DNA of 64,000 bases from Pseudisothecium myosuroides. Its lineage: Eukaryota; Streptophyta; Bryopsida; Hypnales; Lembophyllaceae. Under the pieces are notes generated by a model. It worked only from the letters and a program-made list of their open reading frames with translations, was not told the DNA's origin and did no database searches. Positions 1 to 10,176 of the stretch are shown piece by piece. A program made the translations under genes and the position numbers. The stretch's first letter is position 1. Each line of letters begins with the position of its first letter. The stretch lies in assembly GCA_951799445.1 (NCBI GenBank), contig OX637287.1, forward strand, positions 4,340,001 through 4,404,000. Reading direction: 5' to 3'.

Positions 1-207
1 ACGAAGAAAACAGAATTTGGGCCCATTATAGGGGGAGGAATTGGTGGTTTCGTAGTGTTGATAGTAGCTGGCCTTCTCATATTATACTTCTGGCGCCGAT
101 GTAGAGGAAGTGAAGGACAGGGAGATTCCGTGTACCGGTTTACAGGATCTCCTGATCGAGAAGTCGTCTCGGAAACTGGTTCCGCCCGCGCAAGGAGAGG
201 GGGATGA
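1..207 (+). CDS. C-terminal exon of a single-pass membrane protein, probable VWA/Cache paralogue (partial)
   Basis: The reading frame is open from base 1 and ends at TGA 205-207, giving 68 residues. A glycine-rich stretch leads into one strongly hydrophobic segment (about residues 10-29, IGGGIGGFVVLIVAG core). A basic stop-transfer run WRRCRG and a short polar, arginine-rich tail follow. The layout matches the end of the VWA/Cache protein at 49637-53425: one membrane span, then a short basic cytosolic tail. The DNA after the stop also resembles the 3' flank of that gene, sharing ACGTTCAACTGAG followed by GGGCCC. I infer that this is the last exon of a paralogue whose body lies left of the window. 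The segment alone carries no diagnostic domain, so the family assignment rests on architecture and the shared 3' flank. Confidence 0.6.
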   Translation, partial: TKKTEFGPIIGGGIGGFVVLIVAGLLILYFWRRCRGSEGQGDSVYRFTGSPDREVVSETGSARARRGG

Positions 208-944
208 TGACCAGAAGTAGCTTGGATCCTAGTAGTTTCTCTAGTTCGACGTTCAACTGAGACTGGGCCCAGGTTATCTCTGTAAAATTTAATTATTAAA
301 TTCATGAGCGTCCGTTTCTATTTCTATACGAGAATATTTCGTGGACAGATATGACTTGAGGATGCCAACGTCATCTTTACTGGCCTCGATTCATTTCCGT
401 TTGGAGGCACGGAGCGGGCCTGTTTCGTATTTACAGTAGTTTTTGTAAATCTGTGTTTGGCTCGGAGGCGCAGTGAGGATCTGGAGGGAGATCCCTGTAG
501 ATGTTACAAAACCTTTGTGGTTTGAATTTACTTCATGCAAGCAGAGATAAAGGAAACCAAACTGAAGTTTCAATAATCATGCGTAGATCCAAGTCGGCAA
601 AATTACACAAAAGGGAGACGCCCTGTTCAGCATCGGTGAACTCCCAGTGTTGTGGGATTTGCTCAACCCTTGAGATTGCGATTTTGGCAAGTCACCAAAA
701 TTTTCAGTGCTCCCTGAGAATTCAAGTGAGACCGCAACATTTGGCAGCTTCAATCTTGGAGATCTTCAACATTAAGTCCGGCGGGAGATTGCACCCCTCC
801 TTTAGAAGTATGTTTTAGGGGTCTGCGCTCTTCTTTCTTCTGCTTCAATTCCTTTCCTGCATCTATGCTTGCTTTCCAAAATTCGCTGACACGGATTCTG
901 AAATTTGCAGCTCTTACCTCCGTAACGACGCAGCGGCCAACAAG
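208..944 (+). other. 3' flank of the first gene, no recognised gene
   Basis: About the first 90 bases look like a 3' untranslated region related to the one after 53425. The rest has no splice-consistent or conserved coding signal. A 105-codon open frame at 501-818 has no recognisable domain and unconvincing composition, so I do not call it a gene. Confidence 0.5.
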
Positions 945-1065
945 TGTCCGATGGATCCTTCTCTGTAAGACAGACTAGTGCAGATGTTCATCCTTGGAAT
1001 TTGTGTGAAGTGGAGGTCTTGCACAGTAGTTTGAACTAACCTCCAATGTGTGCTCTTGGGTTTTT
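945..1065 (+). repeat. Dispersed repeat D, left part of an interrupted copy
   Basis: This stretch contains AGTGTCCGATGGAT, TTCATCCTTGGAATTT and TTGCACAGTAGTTTGA. It matches 30385-30520, 38150-38278 and the reverse strand of 34918-35060. It breaks off at TTAA 1066-1069, where TTAA-type elements are inserted. The copy resumes at 6884 with GCAAATGATTCAC, as in the uninterrupted copy at 38281. D is about 200-350 bp and of unknown class. Confidence 0.7.
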
Positions 1066-1069
1066 TTAA

Positions 1070-1807
1070 CCCTGTAATGCCAGTGAGGCCATTTTGTGGC
1101 TTCTGGATGACAACAATGTGATGTGTACAAAGATTGGAAGCGTTTTTTCATCCATGTCTTTCTTGTTGACCTTTCATGGTGGGTTATGAAGAGTATCCAA
1201 TTGAGTTTGTAGTCTTGCCAATGTTTGTCCTCACATAAATGAGAAGTTAGTAAAAAAACGGATCACTAAAATATGCTATTTTAATGTATTTTGGGAAGTT
1301 GTTGTTCCTTGCTCTAAATTTGAAATTTCTCCACAAAAATTATATTTTTTGAGTTTGAGCCCAAGTAACAAAATGAAGGTCATCTACTCTAGTTTCTACT
1401 CCAATTTGAATTTTGAAAAAAATCCTAATATTGAATATTTTATTGCAATTTGAACTTTGGATGTATTTTCAATGTCTATTGTTTTCTAATTATAGAATGA
1501 TACGGAAATTAAGTTTACACCATGATGTTTGTCACTATGATATACACAAATGGTGAAATTTTTTAATTTTTTGAAATAATTTTGTATTTGATATATTTTT
1601 TCTTCACTTTTTCTTCAAAAATTCTCAAAAAATCAATTTTTCACAAAAAAATCTAAATTTTTTATGAAGTAAAATGAAGACATGTAATTCCATCTCTGAA
1701 AAATAAATTAAATTTTTTTCATTCATATCTAGTTGCAAAATGGTAATAAACTGAGTGATGGGCAATGGGCTTGCCAAATCAATGGTCATGGGTCCGTCCT
1801 TTAAGGG
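1070..1807 (+). mobile_element. TTAA-flanked non-autonomous piggyBac-type element (738 bp)
   Basis: It is flanked by TTAA at 1066-1069 and 1808-1811. It begins CCCTGTAATGCC and ends GTCCTTTAAGGG, so the termini share CCCT plus weaker similarity. The subterminal AGGCCA...TGGC resembles the element end at 13433. The inside is AT-rich and non-coding. The right TTAA is shared with the 5-kb piggyBac, so the two sit back to back inside one dispersed-repeat copy. The outer 3' limit is less certain than the left one because the right end also resembles sequence inside repeat D. Confidence 0.55.
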
Positions 1808-2846
1808 TTAACCCCTCAACGCCCAAGCCCAAACGAACAAGCAGAGATGGCATGTGAGTGCCAGTTACTCTTCAGCGTTTTTTTGCACCTCCGGGCAAAG
1901 CGGAAGATCTCACCGCTAATTTGGGTAGCCAATTGACTCAAGGAGCGATTGACAGAATTTTGGGCTGCATTCACCGTGCCAATGTAAACTTCATAATATT
2001 CTAGTAGGCACGACCGGCATACAGTTAGGCCCGATTTGGATGGTCTTTGCACTTTCGGCAAAGATTGCGCACGATGGATTGTGACAGAACATGGCAGACT
2101 TCAGGAGGCGGTAGGTGTGGTTTATTGTGATTGATACGTCGATTTACAGAGGCATCGGTGGTCACTGGCATTTCTGCGAGACATCGATCTGCGCTCACGT
2201 TGTGCGACTGCAGGGGCGCGGTAACCGGCTCTGCGTGTTGCAACCGGATGAAACCGGCCTAACTACTGAAGCAACCGCAGGGAAGTTCGGGCGACCGTGC
2301 GCTACCAAGTGCAAATGCTTAGGATTGAAACATCATTGAATTATAAAGTTGAAACACATACTTCCGGATTGAAACATCATGGAATTCTGAAGTTGTAAAA
2401 ACATCCGCATTGAATTATAAAGTTCAAAAAAACATCGGCGAGTCCTACCATGCTACTACAAAACTACGACACTGTAGTCTCATGCACACTGGTCCTGCAG
2501 GAGCCGATGTCGACAACTTCACTACTGTCAAAATAGGAGTTCTACCAACACCGTAGACACCACGAGCAAGTTTCAAAATGGACTGCCGGAAGGGAGGGAG
2601 CAGGTGGAGACGGCTCTAATCATCGTGGGAAAAATAAAATCTCACCCCAAAAAAACGCCGCATCTGCAGACATGCCTGCAATGGTCTTCATCAACTTGAT
2701 CAGCGATGAGACAGTCCTGGACAACCACCATACAGCAAAGCAATTTTGGGCGAACAACGCAGGGGCTTCGACGCCGACCGACTGCCGCTTCCAAGAGACC
2801 GACCGGGCGCCCCACCCAGCAACCATACTACACAAGCAAACCACAG

Positions 2847-5576
2847 TTAGGACCCAGCAAGGCGCATTGCCCACTTCCTTGACTTGTGCACTATCCTGAA
2901 ATACGGCTCATCACACATAAATATATCTCCACATTCCCGACACATCCGCCGTTGCTTCACTTTGCATACAACGCATTGCCGTGGCCATCTTCCTTGGTAT
3001 CGGACACTGCAATGAAGTTGCTCAGGGTTTCGATTCAGTCTACTGCAAGTCTTCGGAAGAGGCCACCGTGGTTCATTGAGAGACTTCGCCACTGTATAGT
3101 GGAATGCCTTCCGGCCCAAGGCAGGCTGATGCCGTGCACGCATGTATGAGCAATATAAAACCCATGAATTCTGCAGGGATGAGTCCAGCACAAAAAACCA
3201 AAGCTTGTGCCACCACTTTCTAGACCAAAATTGGACAGTGTAGTCTCTCTGCATTTGATCTATGAGATCAACCCCTCTCATGTACTTTTGATACTCCTCT
3301 TGGTGAGGTGTGGTAGCAATAGCTTTGCGAGTGCTATTGATCCGCCTTTGAACAAAAACTCCCTCTCCAATGGGATCCTGAGAAGTACTAAGGAATGTGA
3401 CGGGTTTGGCATCATACCAAGTAGTTGCAGCCATGCGTTGACTCACATGCATTTGCCAGAACAATGTACCACGCTCATACTCTCCTCTCTTGAAGCCCAA
3501 CAAAATGGAAGGCACACCAGTGCGGCCACTATTTACTGTTCCTGTCGCCCAAATTCCTCTCTCTAAAAGCTGATCGAATAATTCAGGTGAGGTGAAGAAG
3601 TTGTCTACCACAACACAATGACCTTTGTGTGATATCCCACTAACGAGCTGGTTCACTACACGTGCACCTTGACCATGCTCTGTTGTGCCATTACTGCCCA
3701 AATAAACTTGCAAATTATAAATGTAACGACTCGGATTTGACACAAGACACCAAACTTTGAGGCCATACCGGGTTGGCTTGGCCTTGATGTACTGCCGAAT
3801 TGGGCTGAAGTGCCCCCTATAAGCGATCATAATTTCATCAACGGTGACGAATTTCTTAGGATTCCACAACTCACGAGAACGAGCTACAAAGCTATCAATG
3901 ACGCACCTCACTTTCCCTATCTTATCATACTCTCTACTCTCCTTATCAGTTTCTAGCCTGTTGTTGTCAACGCAGTGAAGGCATCGCAAGATGCATTCAA
4001 AGCGATCACGACTCATGACGCTAGATATAATACTACAGTGCCAGAAAACATCTTTTTTCCAATAGTCTCGAATGGTGGGGGTCACTTTCAATCCCATGAG
4101 GATCACAATGCCAAGCCACGCTCTAAATTCACTCGAGGTGACGTCAGTCCATCTGGGACCACCATTCAGATATTGGGATGCGTACTCAATTACAGGCTGT
4201 CGAGCATACCTATTGGTTTCAAGGACCAGGCGGTCAATGATCGTCTAACCCCAGAATAACTCAAAAAAATAGCGTTCATGTTGCTGATGACGACGACCAC
4301 GTTCGGTAGGGACTGGGGTAGGGCCAGTGAAACTACTACGGTCCCTAAGCAATGACGAAGCGTGCTGGCCCCAAAACACATCAGCATAGCGCTCTTTCTT
4401 AGTACCCACTAGTTGCAAATTGTCCTACTCTCCCTCTACGAAGTCAAGGTACTGGTCCCTATCAAGACCATCAGTAGCAGAGAGTCTCACAGACGCATCA
4501 TCAAAGAGCTCCCAGTCAGAATTTTCATCAGTAGAGAAGTTACTTGCAAAATCGCGATATTCGGCCATCCACTTTGGGTCCGAAGAATCCTCAGTCCAGC
4601 CATCTATGTGGCTCAATGGCGGTGTTTCTGTGACTGGCCGAGGAGAGTCCACAGTACCAAGCGACGTGGCTCCAAAGTTGGGGGCGTCCTCGCAGGTCTG
4701 TGGGGTCGGAGTCACTGAGTCCACGGAAAGCACAGGCTGGCCGCAGCGAATGAGGCTTCCATCATGGGGCTCACTCATTTGTCTACCAAGTAGCGACGAT
4801 GGCCCCGGACGAGTGTAGGATAGAGGCCTGTCTTCTCTCCAATCAAGACTGTGGAAATCCGCCACGGCAACCTTTTTCCAACCAATTCCACCTCCAAACT
4901 CGATCCCAAACCAATGCACATTATCCTCCCACCAACCTTGCTAAACGTCACCCAAAAAATTTTGAAGACCACCCCACTGGCTGGGGTCGAATCCTAAAAC
5001 TGTCAATGGGACCCAGACATTGCTCGGCAAGGCAAGACCTCCGGGCCCATTTGATCCTCCTGGCACACAAGGTCGAAGGCCAGCGACGGGCGGAGCCTGC
5101 GCTTGTTGTTCGTGAACAACGCTGGCTGATGCTATTTCCGGCCAAATAGAAGCAGGTACGTCGACCTCCGCCAGGCTCACGACATCTTCCAGCCAATGAT
5201 CCACGAGGTCCGTGTTGTTGAATGCCCCTCGAGGTTGCAGGGAACTCGCCCACGTACTGTGCCCACGAAAACTAGTCCCTCGTTTGCTTTGTGGGTCGGA
5301 GACTTGTACAACTTGGATTCGGGCTGCATCCCGCAGATTGGATCGCAAGAGAGGTGGGTCCCGGGCCCAACCTTGGGTGGCGGAGCGCGTGTGGGAGGGA
5401 CCCAGTCGGCGATGGGACTCCGTGGCGTGCCTCCTCAATCGCTGTCGCGTGCCCAGCCAGACGTGGAGCGGAAGGGCGTTTCTACAATTTGATCGGCGCG
5501 CGTGTGCCTGGCAGAATCGCTGGCAGCATCCAATCCGGAGGGGTAGTACTGCCGGTCTGTCGTCGGCCTCTCCCAA
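2847..5576 (-). pseudogene. piggyBac transposase with three in-frame TAG codons
   Basis: One minus-strand frame runs about 910 codons from 5576 to TAA 2849-2847. It is broken only by TAG at 4943-4941, 4427-4425 and 4247-4245. The family DDE core is clear: a first acidic motif VDEIMIAYRG, a second in VVVDNFFTSPEL, and a third in MRGVDLIDQM. A C-terminal cysteine-rich zinc-binding region follows, with CVVCK, CRECG and FMCDEPYF. The uninterrupted 2847-4106 stretch (419 codons) carries the whole catalytic core and Cys-rich tail. The segment before it, with a YFFELF motif and LETNRYARQP, is the usual N-terminal part of the DDE_Tnp_1_7 domain. The acidic region around 4425-4919 fits the family's variable N terminus. 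The start codon is uncertain. Splicing around the stops or readthrough is possible, but simple decay is the best reading. Confidence 0.85.
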
Positions 5577-5674
5577 GTCCTCTTCGGCGTCCTCGACCCC
5601 GACCTCTTACGCCGCAGCATCAACATTCGGAGGACTTGCGGGGACTGCTCGACTCTGTCGGGGTTGGTCTGCAG

Positions 5675-6226
5675 CTACGAGCTGGTGTAGGGGTGCCGGC
5701 GCCGACTTCGACGTCTGCGGGCAATGGATGTATCAGTGGACAGACTTTGCGACGTGGAGCTTCCGCCCCCTGCGAGGTGGCATCCCGTGCAGCCTGAAGG
5801 CCCCTGAGAATTCTCCCTCGAACAGTGGGGGGACGTTGCCTCAAGCGGTTTGAGGCTTGAAGCCTCGCAGCTCCTTTGATCTGACTCATTGTCGCTGACA
5901 AGCCACTGTTTCTCTCGGAGAAATGTATCCACTACAACCGGAATCCCACCTGCCTGCCCCTCTACAATGCGTTCAGTCCACCCTAGCAAGCGTGCAATCT
6001 GTCTACGGCAGAGGTATCTCCAATTTCGTGACCCAGGATTCTCTGGCCAGTAGTGTTTCTCAGCAGGAGGTGGCAATGCCAAAAGGAAAGACTCGTCAAG
6101 GCAGTTCACTACTGTCTGAGCGACGTATGCTCCCACACCCTTCTCCAGTGCCCAATTGAACAAAGTGTCTTGGATGAATCTCACCTCTGCAACCGTGGCT
6201 CGCCCTTTATTTAGAGCCATCGTCAT
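5675..6226 (-). CDS. Unidentified ORF inside the piggyBac element
   Basis: A minus-strand frame lies upstream of the transposase. I place its start at ATG 6226-6224; a second ATG is at 6220-6218. It encodes about 180 residues ending in an arginine-rich tail (RRRRSRRRH). The first two thirds look protein-like (VAEVRFIQDTLFNWALEKG, RRQIARLLGWTERIV, aromatic-rich YWPENPGSRNWRY), and the last third is low-complexity Ser/Gly/Arg. It is in a different frame from the transposase. It could be a first exon of the transposase gene, a second element-encoded protein, or a captured fragment. I recognise no domain. Confidence 0.4.
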   Translation of the reverse strand: MTMALNKGRATVAEVRFIQDTLFNWALEKGVGAYVAQTVVNCLDESFLLALPPPAEKHYWPENPGSRNWRYLCRRQIARLLGWTERIVEGQAGGIPVVVDTFLREKQWLVSDNESDQRSCEASSLKPLEATSPHCSRENSQGPSGCTGCHLAGGGSSTSQSLSTDTSIARRRRSRRRHPYTSS

Positions 6227-6883
6227 CTCCCTCTGCAAGCAAATGCAAACAACAAAGCGCCACTTGCTACTTCGACCGCAATAGCAAAAGAGAGTGGAGT
6301 GCGCATTATCTCCACGAGAGTACAGGCACAACAGAATCCGCCACACTGCAAGTGAAATGAACCCTACTCAGTGATGATGGTGAGCCGCAGCAGACACAAC
6401 GGGAGTGCTCATTGTTGGAAACGAAGTGGGCCGTGCGAAGCCAATCTCTATTCTCCAGAAGTGCCCATGCAACATCACAGCCACCATCTTCCCGTCACCA
6501 CCACTCCTACCATGATCTGCTCTTCCCAATCGCGTACATGAGTGGCCTGTACGGACAATGGGAAGCTTGTACCACGCTTCGAGCTTGCAACATAGGATTC
6601 CTTAGAAGAGACGATGCAACGGTCAGGCACCGGCTGTAGCCGGTCATTATTTGGACTTCCGTCCCAACTGCCATGTCCGTGAATAGCCTAGGCGCCAATC
6701 GGGGCTTCACATCGCAATTTCAAATTTGCCATATCTGTCAAAAAGAAGATCGCCGGATTCTGGGGGAAACCGCCTCACAAGTCCGTTTTTCATTTCGCCG
6801 ATTCTACTTCATGTGGCCCCGCAGCTGAAGATTTCAAAATCGTGAAAGGCGAAATTTTCATTGCGTGGGCGTTGAGGGGTTAA

Positions 6884-7135
6884 GCAAATGATTCACAAAG
6901 TACCCAAAAGGATGGTTTTCCAAGGTGACTAGCCATATGGTTAAGGGTTAAGTAGATGAAGACATAACTTACAAGTAAAATTCCAAGAGGTTATATGTGG
7001 TTTGGAAGGATGCAAGCTTGTGACCAAGCTAGTCACTCAAAAATGATTTTTGGACTACTAGGTGCATTTTTCATTTCTACAGTGATCTAGAAAGTCATCT
7101 ATTGGCCACTTTTTGGCCTTTGCATCTTTACAAGG
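6884..7135 (+). repeat. Dispersed repeat D, right part of the interrupted copy
   Basis: It begins GCAAATGATTCACAAAGTACC, matching 38282-38300, then AAAGGATGGTTTTCCAAGGTGAC. Further on, TTTTTGGACTACTAGGTGCATT matches 30286-30307. It is continuous with 945-1065 once the insertions at TTAA are removed. There is no coding content. Confidence 0.7.
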
Positions 7136-8528
7136 TTAACCCCTAAATGCCCAAGGGTCGTTGCAAGAAACACCGTCAGTTTTTGTTCCACTTTGGCGTT
7201 TTTGGCTAGTACTCCCAGTACTATGAGCTTTTTGCATATTAATTTTTAAAAATAAAATAAAATAAGGATAATTAGTATAATACTATAAATAGCATATCAC
7301 CAAAATTTCAGACCTAAAAAAAATCTGAGTCAAAAGTTATTCACAAAAGAAAAAAGCTGAAAATTTGAAGAAAATACATACTCTAACGTTTAAATTTGTA
7401 AAAAATAGGAAAAACCATTTTCAAAGAAACTAAAAATAGAACATTTGGGAAGACTTTATGATGAAGAGATTTGAATAAAAAAAATTATCTTGAAACCATC
7501 TTTATTGTTCAGAACTGCGCGCGCAAGGGAGCCCTCTTTGCAAGGACGTGGAGGACATAAAATAAATTATTTTTTAATTTCCCTTGGTTGGAACATGACT
7601 TCCTACTATGCAAATAGACCATAGAAATTTTAGCTATAAATCATCAAATTTGAGGACTCCATAGTACTCAAAACCCCTAAAACGTAAAACGTGACATATT
7701 AGTTTAATTGATTTTTAAATATAAGATGATTTTTTTTAATTATTGAAAAATACGAGATATAAATACACTCAAGATATACATCTCCAATAAAAATCTCAAA
7801 TTCATGAGAATCAAGCTTAAAAAGTTATTGCAAAAGAAAGATTCGAAACTCCATTTGTGACACATACCCAGTACCGGTGTTTCTTGCAATGACCCCCAAG
7901 GCCTTTTTTGAACTTCTAGGAATTTGCTCTAAATTGAACAAAAAGCCAACATGTTGATAAGTTGAATCAATTTTTTATGAATTGTAACCTTACAAATTCT
8001 AACTAGACATGTTAGAGGTCATATAGGAAAAGAAAATACAACAATATCATTTATGAATTGAAAGATTATAATGTGTGAACATGAGGGTGTTAAAATTGCA
8101 AAAGTAACTTGAAGTCTTTCAATCCTCTTTTCGCACGCCAAATCTAAAAATTTGGTCAACAAAAAAATATGAGGTTAAAGGACCTAACATGCATAACCCC
8201 AATCAATTTACAACTTCTCAAAATCTACTCTACAATTTTTTTAAATGAATTTCTATTATGATTTTCCCTCCAAGATATAGTGTATTTGAGGCTCATTTCC
8301 AAGAACCCTCAACACTACAGAAAGTCAAGATTGCAATGGGTACCCTTCCACAAAATCTTAAATAGAAAAATCATAATCCATCATTTCAAAATCGGACTTT
8401 TGACGCTAAAGCTAGACTTCAAAAAAAAATTCAATTTTTTTTTTCTAAATAGCAATTTGGTTAGGTTTTATTTAACTTCAAAGTTTTGTTGACACCCAAA
8501 TTTGGTGCCTCGGGAATTTAGGGGTTAA
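7136..8528 (+). mobile_element. Family B TTAA MITE with a nested element
   Basis: TTAA 7136-7139 is followed by CCCCTAAATGCCCAAG. The right end is GGTGCCTCGGGAATTTAGGGG before TTAA 8525-8528. The first 19 terminal bases match those of the 5-kb piggyBac at 16 positions. Removing the nested insert (7155-7895) leaves about 650 bp. This aligns along its length with 42267-42920, with 17746-18476 in the tubulin intron, and with 9546-10176 in reverse. There is no coding capacity, so it is a non-autonomous element. Confidence 0.82.
7155..7895 (+). mobile_element. Family E element (GGGTGATTGCAAG ends, 4-bp duplication CCAA)
   Basis: The left end is GGGTCGTTGCAAGAAACACC and the right end is GGTGTTTCTTGCAATGACCC, an inverted repeat of about 20 bp with one mismatch. 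CCAA lies on both sides (7151-7154, 7896-7899). The host family B sequence reads straight through this point in the copy at 42285, where TGCCCAAGGCC is uninterrupted. The element is 741 bp and non-coding. Confidence 0.85.
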
Positions 8529-8628
8529 ACAAGATATTGGGTATGTTACAAGGGTCATTGACCAAATTTTTTTATTTAAATGCTTTAAAATTTGTTTGGT
8601 CTATGGAGTTTTGGGTATTTAACCCCTA

Positions 8629-9549
8629 AAGTTCCTTGACTATGTTCTCACCAAAAATGCTCCAAAATTGCCATTTATAGTACAAGTACCAAATTTTTGA
8701 AAAATATCATTTTTAGACACATATAACCGTAGGATCTTGTAGTACTTTGGTTTGAGAATATGTGGGAAAAAATTCAGAAGTTTCCACCGTGTAGATTGGA
8801 AGAAATTAGCGTTTGAAGTGGCAAAAGTCCTTTTTTGGCCCTGCGAAAAACCGGGCAGGTGCACTTCACAAGGTCAGATAATTATGAAAAAAATTCCAAA
8901 ATGGTTGTGCTTCTTTGGATTCATTCTTCAGGGTAAGTTGGCTACATGCTTGAAAATTTTCAGATTATTTGGAACTGTACAACATATAGGAAAAAAATAA
9001 GAAGTAGAAAGAAGTAGAGAATGGTTTAAAACACTAAATTGTTAAGAAGTTAATTATGGAATTGAAAAATGCCAATCCCAATGATTGCAATGTTGTAATA
9101 AACAATCTACATCCTACAATTTTATTTTTTTTGAAAAATATTGAAAATTGAGTGAAATAAAGGACTTCAAAGTTTATTTTAGAGTAGACAATCCATAACT
9201 GCCTGCAAACTAAAAATCCTCATAACGTTTGACTCATTGATCAGAATGGAATGATTCAAAGCTTTCCATGTATTTATAAATTAACAAACCAATTTCAAAT
9301 TTTTATTTTTGAAAAAAGTGATTTTTTCTTATCTGCCCGGACTGCCCAAGTTTAGAAACAAACAACATATTAGGCCATAACTTTTGACTCGTATTTCCAA
9401 ATGTCATAAAATTTAGTGCATATGAAATATATTCCTCATCCCCACCTTCTATAAAATTTTCAGCCCAAAATATGCAAATCTCCAGTCACACGTACCTGCT
9501 CAAAATTTCTATGTTGCCAAAAAACGCATGTTGGTCTTTTAGGGGTTAA
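8629..9549 (+). mobile_element. Family A TTAA MITE, complete copy
   Basis: Left TTAA 8629-8632 is followed by CCCCTAAAGTTCC. The right end is TTGGTCTTTTAGGGG before TTAA 9546-9549. Related copies are at 33978-34917 (reverse, complete), 56992-57899, 39730-41460 (reverse, interrupted), 11163 and 30604 (left parts only), with a right end at 54420. It is non-coding; short frames inside show no protein signature. It shares its right TTAA with the next element. Confidence 0.8.
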
Positions 9550-10176
9550 CCTCCAAATGCCCAAGGCACCATATTTTGGTGTTGAATAAACTTTGAAGTT
9601 ATACAAAATCTTAGCCAAGTCCTATTTTGGGTAGATTTTTAAAAATTGAATATCAATTTAAGTCTATTTTAAGCATCAATATCCTATTTTTTTTTAAATT
9701 GTTCATGATTATTCTATTGAAGATTTTGTGCAGCGATATCCATTGCAAATCTTGATTTTTTAAGCATTAGAGGTTAATGGACATGGACCTCAAATACATT
9801 GGATCTTGAGGAAAAATTATATTGAAAACTCATTTAAAAAAGTTGTAGAGTAGATTTTGAGAAGCCGTAAATTGATTATAGTTATGCATATTATATCCTT
9901 TAGTGGCATATTTTTCCAATGACCTCAATTTTAAATTTGACATGTAAGAAGTCACTTTTGCATTTTTAACCCCCTCTTGATCAAACATTATCATCTTCCA
10001 ATCCATGAGTAATATTATTGTATTTTCTTTTCCTATGTGATCTATGATACATCTAGTTTGAATTCATATAGTTACAATTTTTCAAAATTAATATAACTAG
10101 TCAAAACTTGGGCTTTTGTGTAATTTTGAGCAAACTCTAAGAAGTTCAAAAAAGGTCTTTGACATTTAGGGGTTAA
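9546..10176 (-). mobile_element. Family B TTAA MITE, reverse orientation
   Basis: It starts TTAACCTCCAAATGCCCAAG and ends TTTGACATTTAGGGGTTAA at 10176. The interior is the reverse complement of 7896-8528: the CACCAAATTTTGGTG palindrome comes first and the GAAGTTCAAAAAAGGTC end last. Its left TTAA is the right TTAA of the family A copy. Confidence 0.78.

Larger units (their letters stand above)
1812..6879 (-). mobile_element. piggyBac DNA transposon, full length (5068 bp), transposase interrupted by stops
   Basis: Perfect 13-bp terminal inverted repeats CCCCTCAACGCCC lie at 1812-1824 and 6867-6879, each next to the piggyBac target TTAA (1808-1811 and 6880-6883). A transposase frame occupies the minus strand (2847-5576) and a second minus-strand frame lies at 5675-6226. 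The element is GC-richer than its AT-rich surroundings. Outside the TTAAs, the flanks join into one copy of dispersed repeat D. The ends look intact, but three in-frame amber codons suggest that this copy no longer makes full-length transposase. Confidence 0.88.

Noticed and set aside
501..818. 105-codon frame after the first gene
   Set aside because: No domain, no splice context, and it lies in the likely 3' flank; not enough to call a gene.
4245..4943. TAG reassigned as a sense codon in this organism
   Set aside because: The J-protein gene stops with TAG at 24091-24093 exactly where its family ends, so TAG works as a normal stop here. Decay of one transposon is simpler.
5212..5853. Plus-strand frames of 168-213 codons in the piggyBac
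   Set aside because: They lie opposite minus-strand frames in a GC-rich stretch where stops are rare, and have no protein signature.
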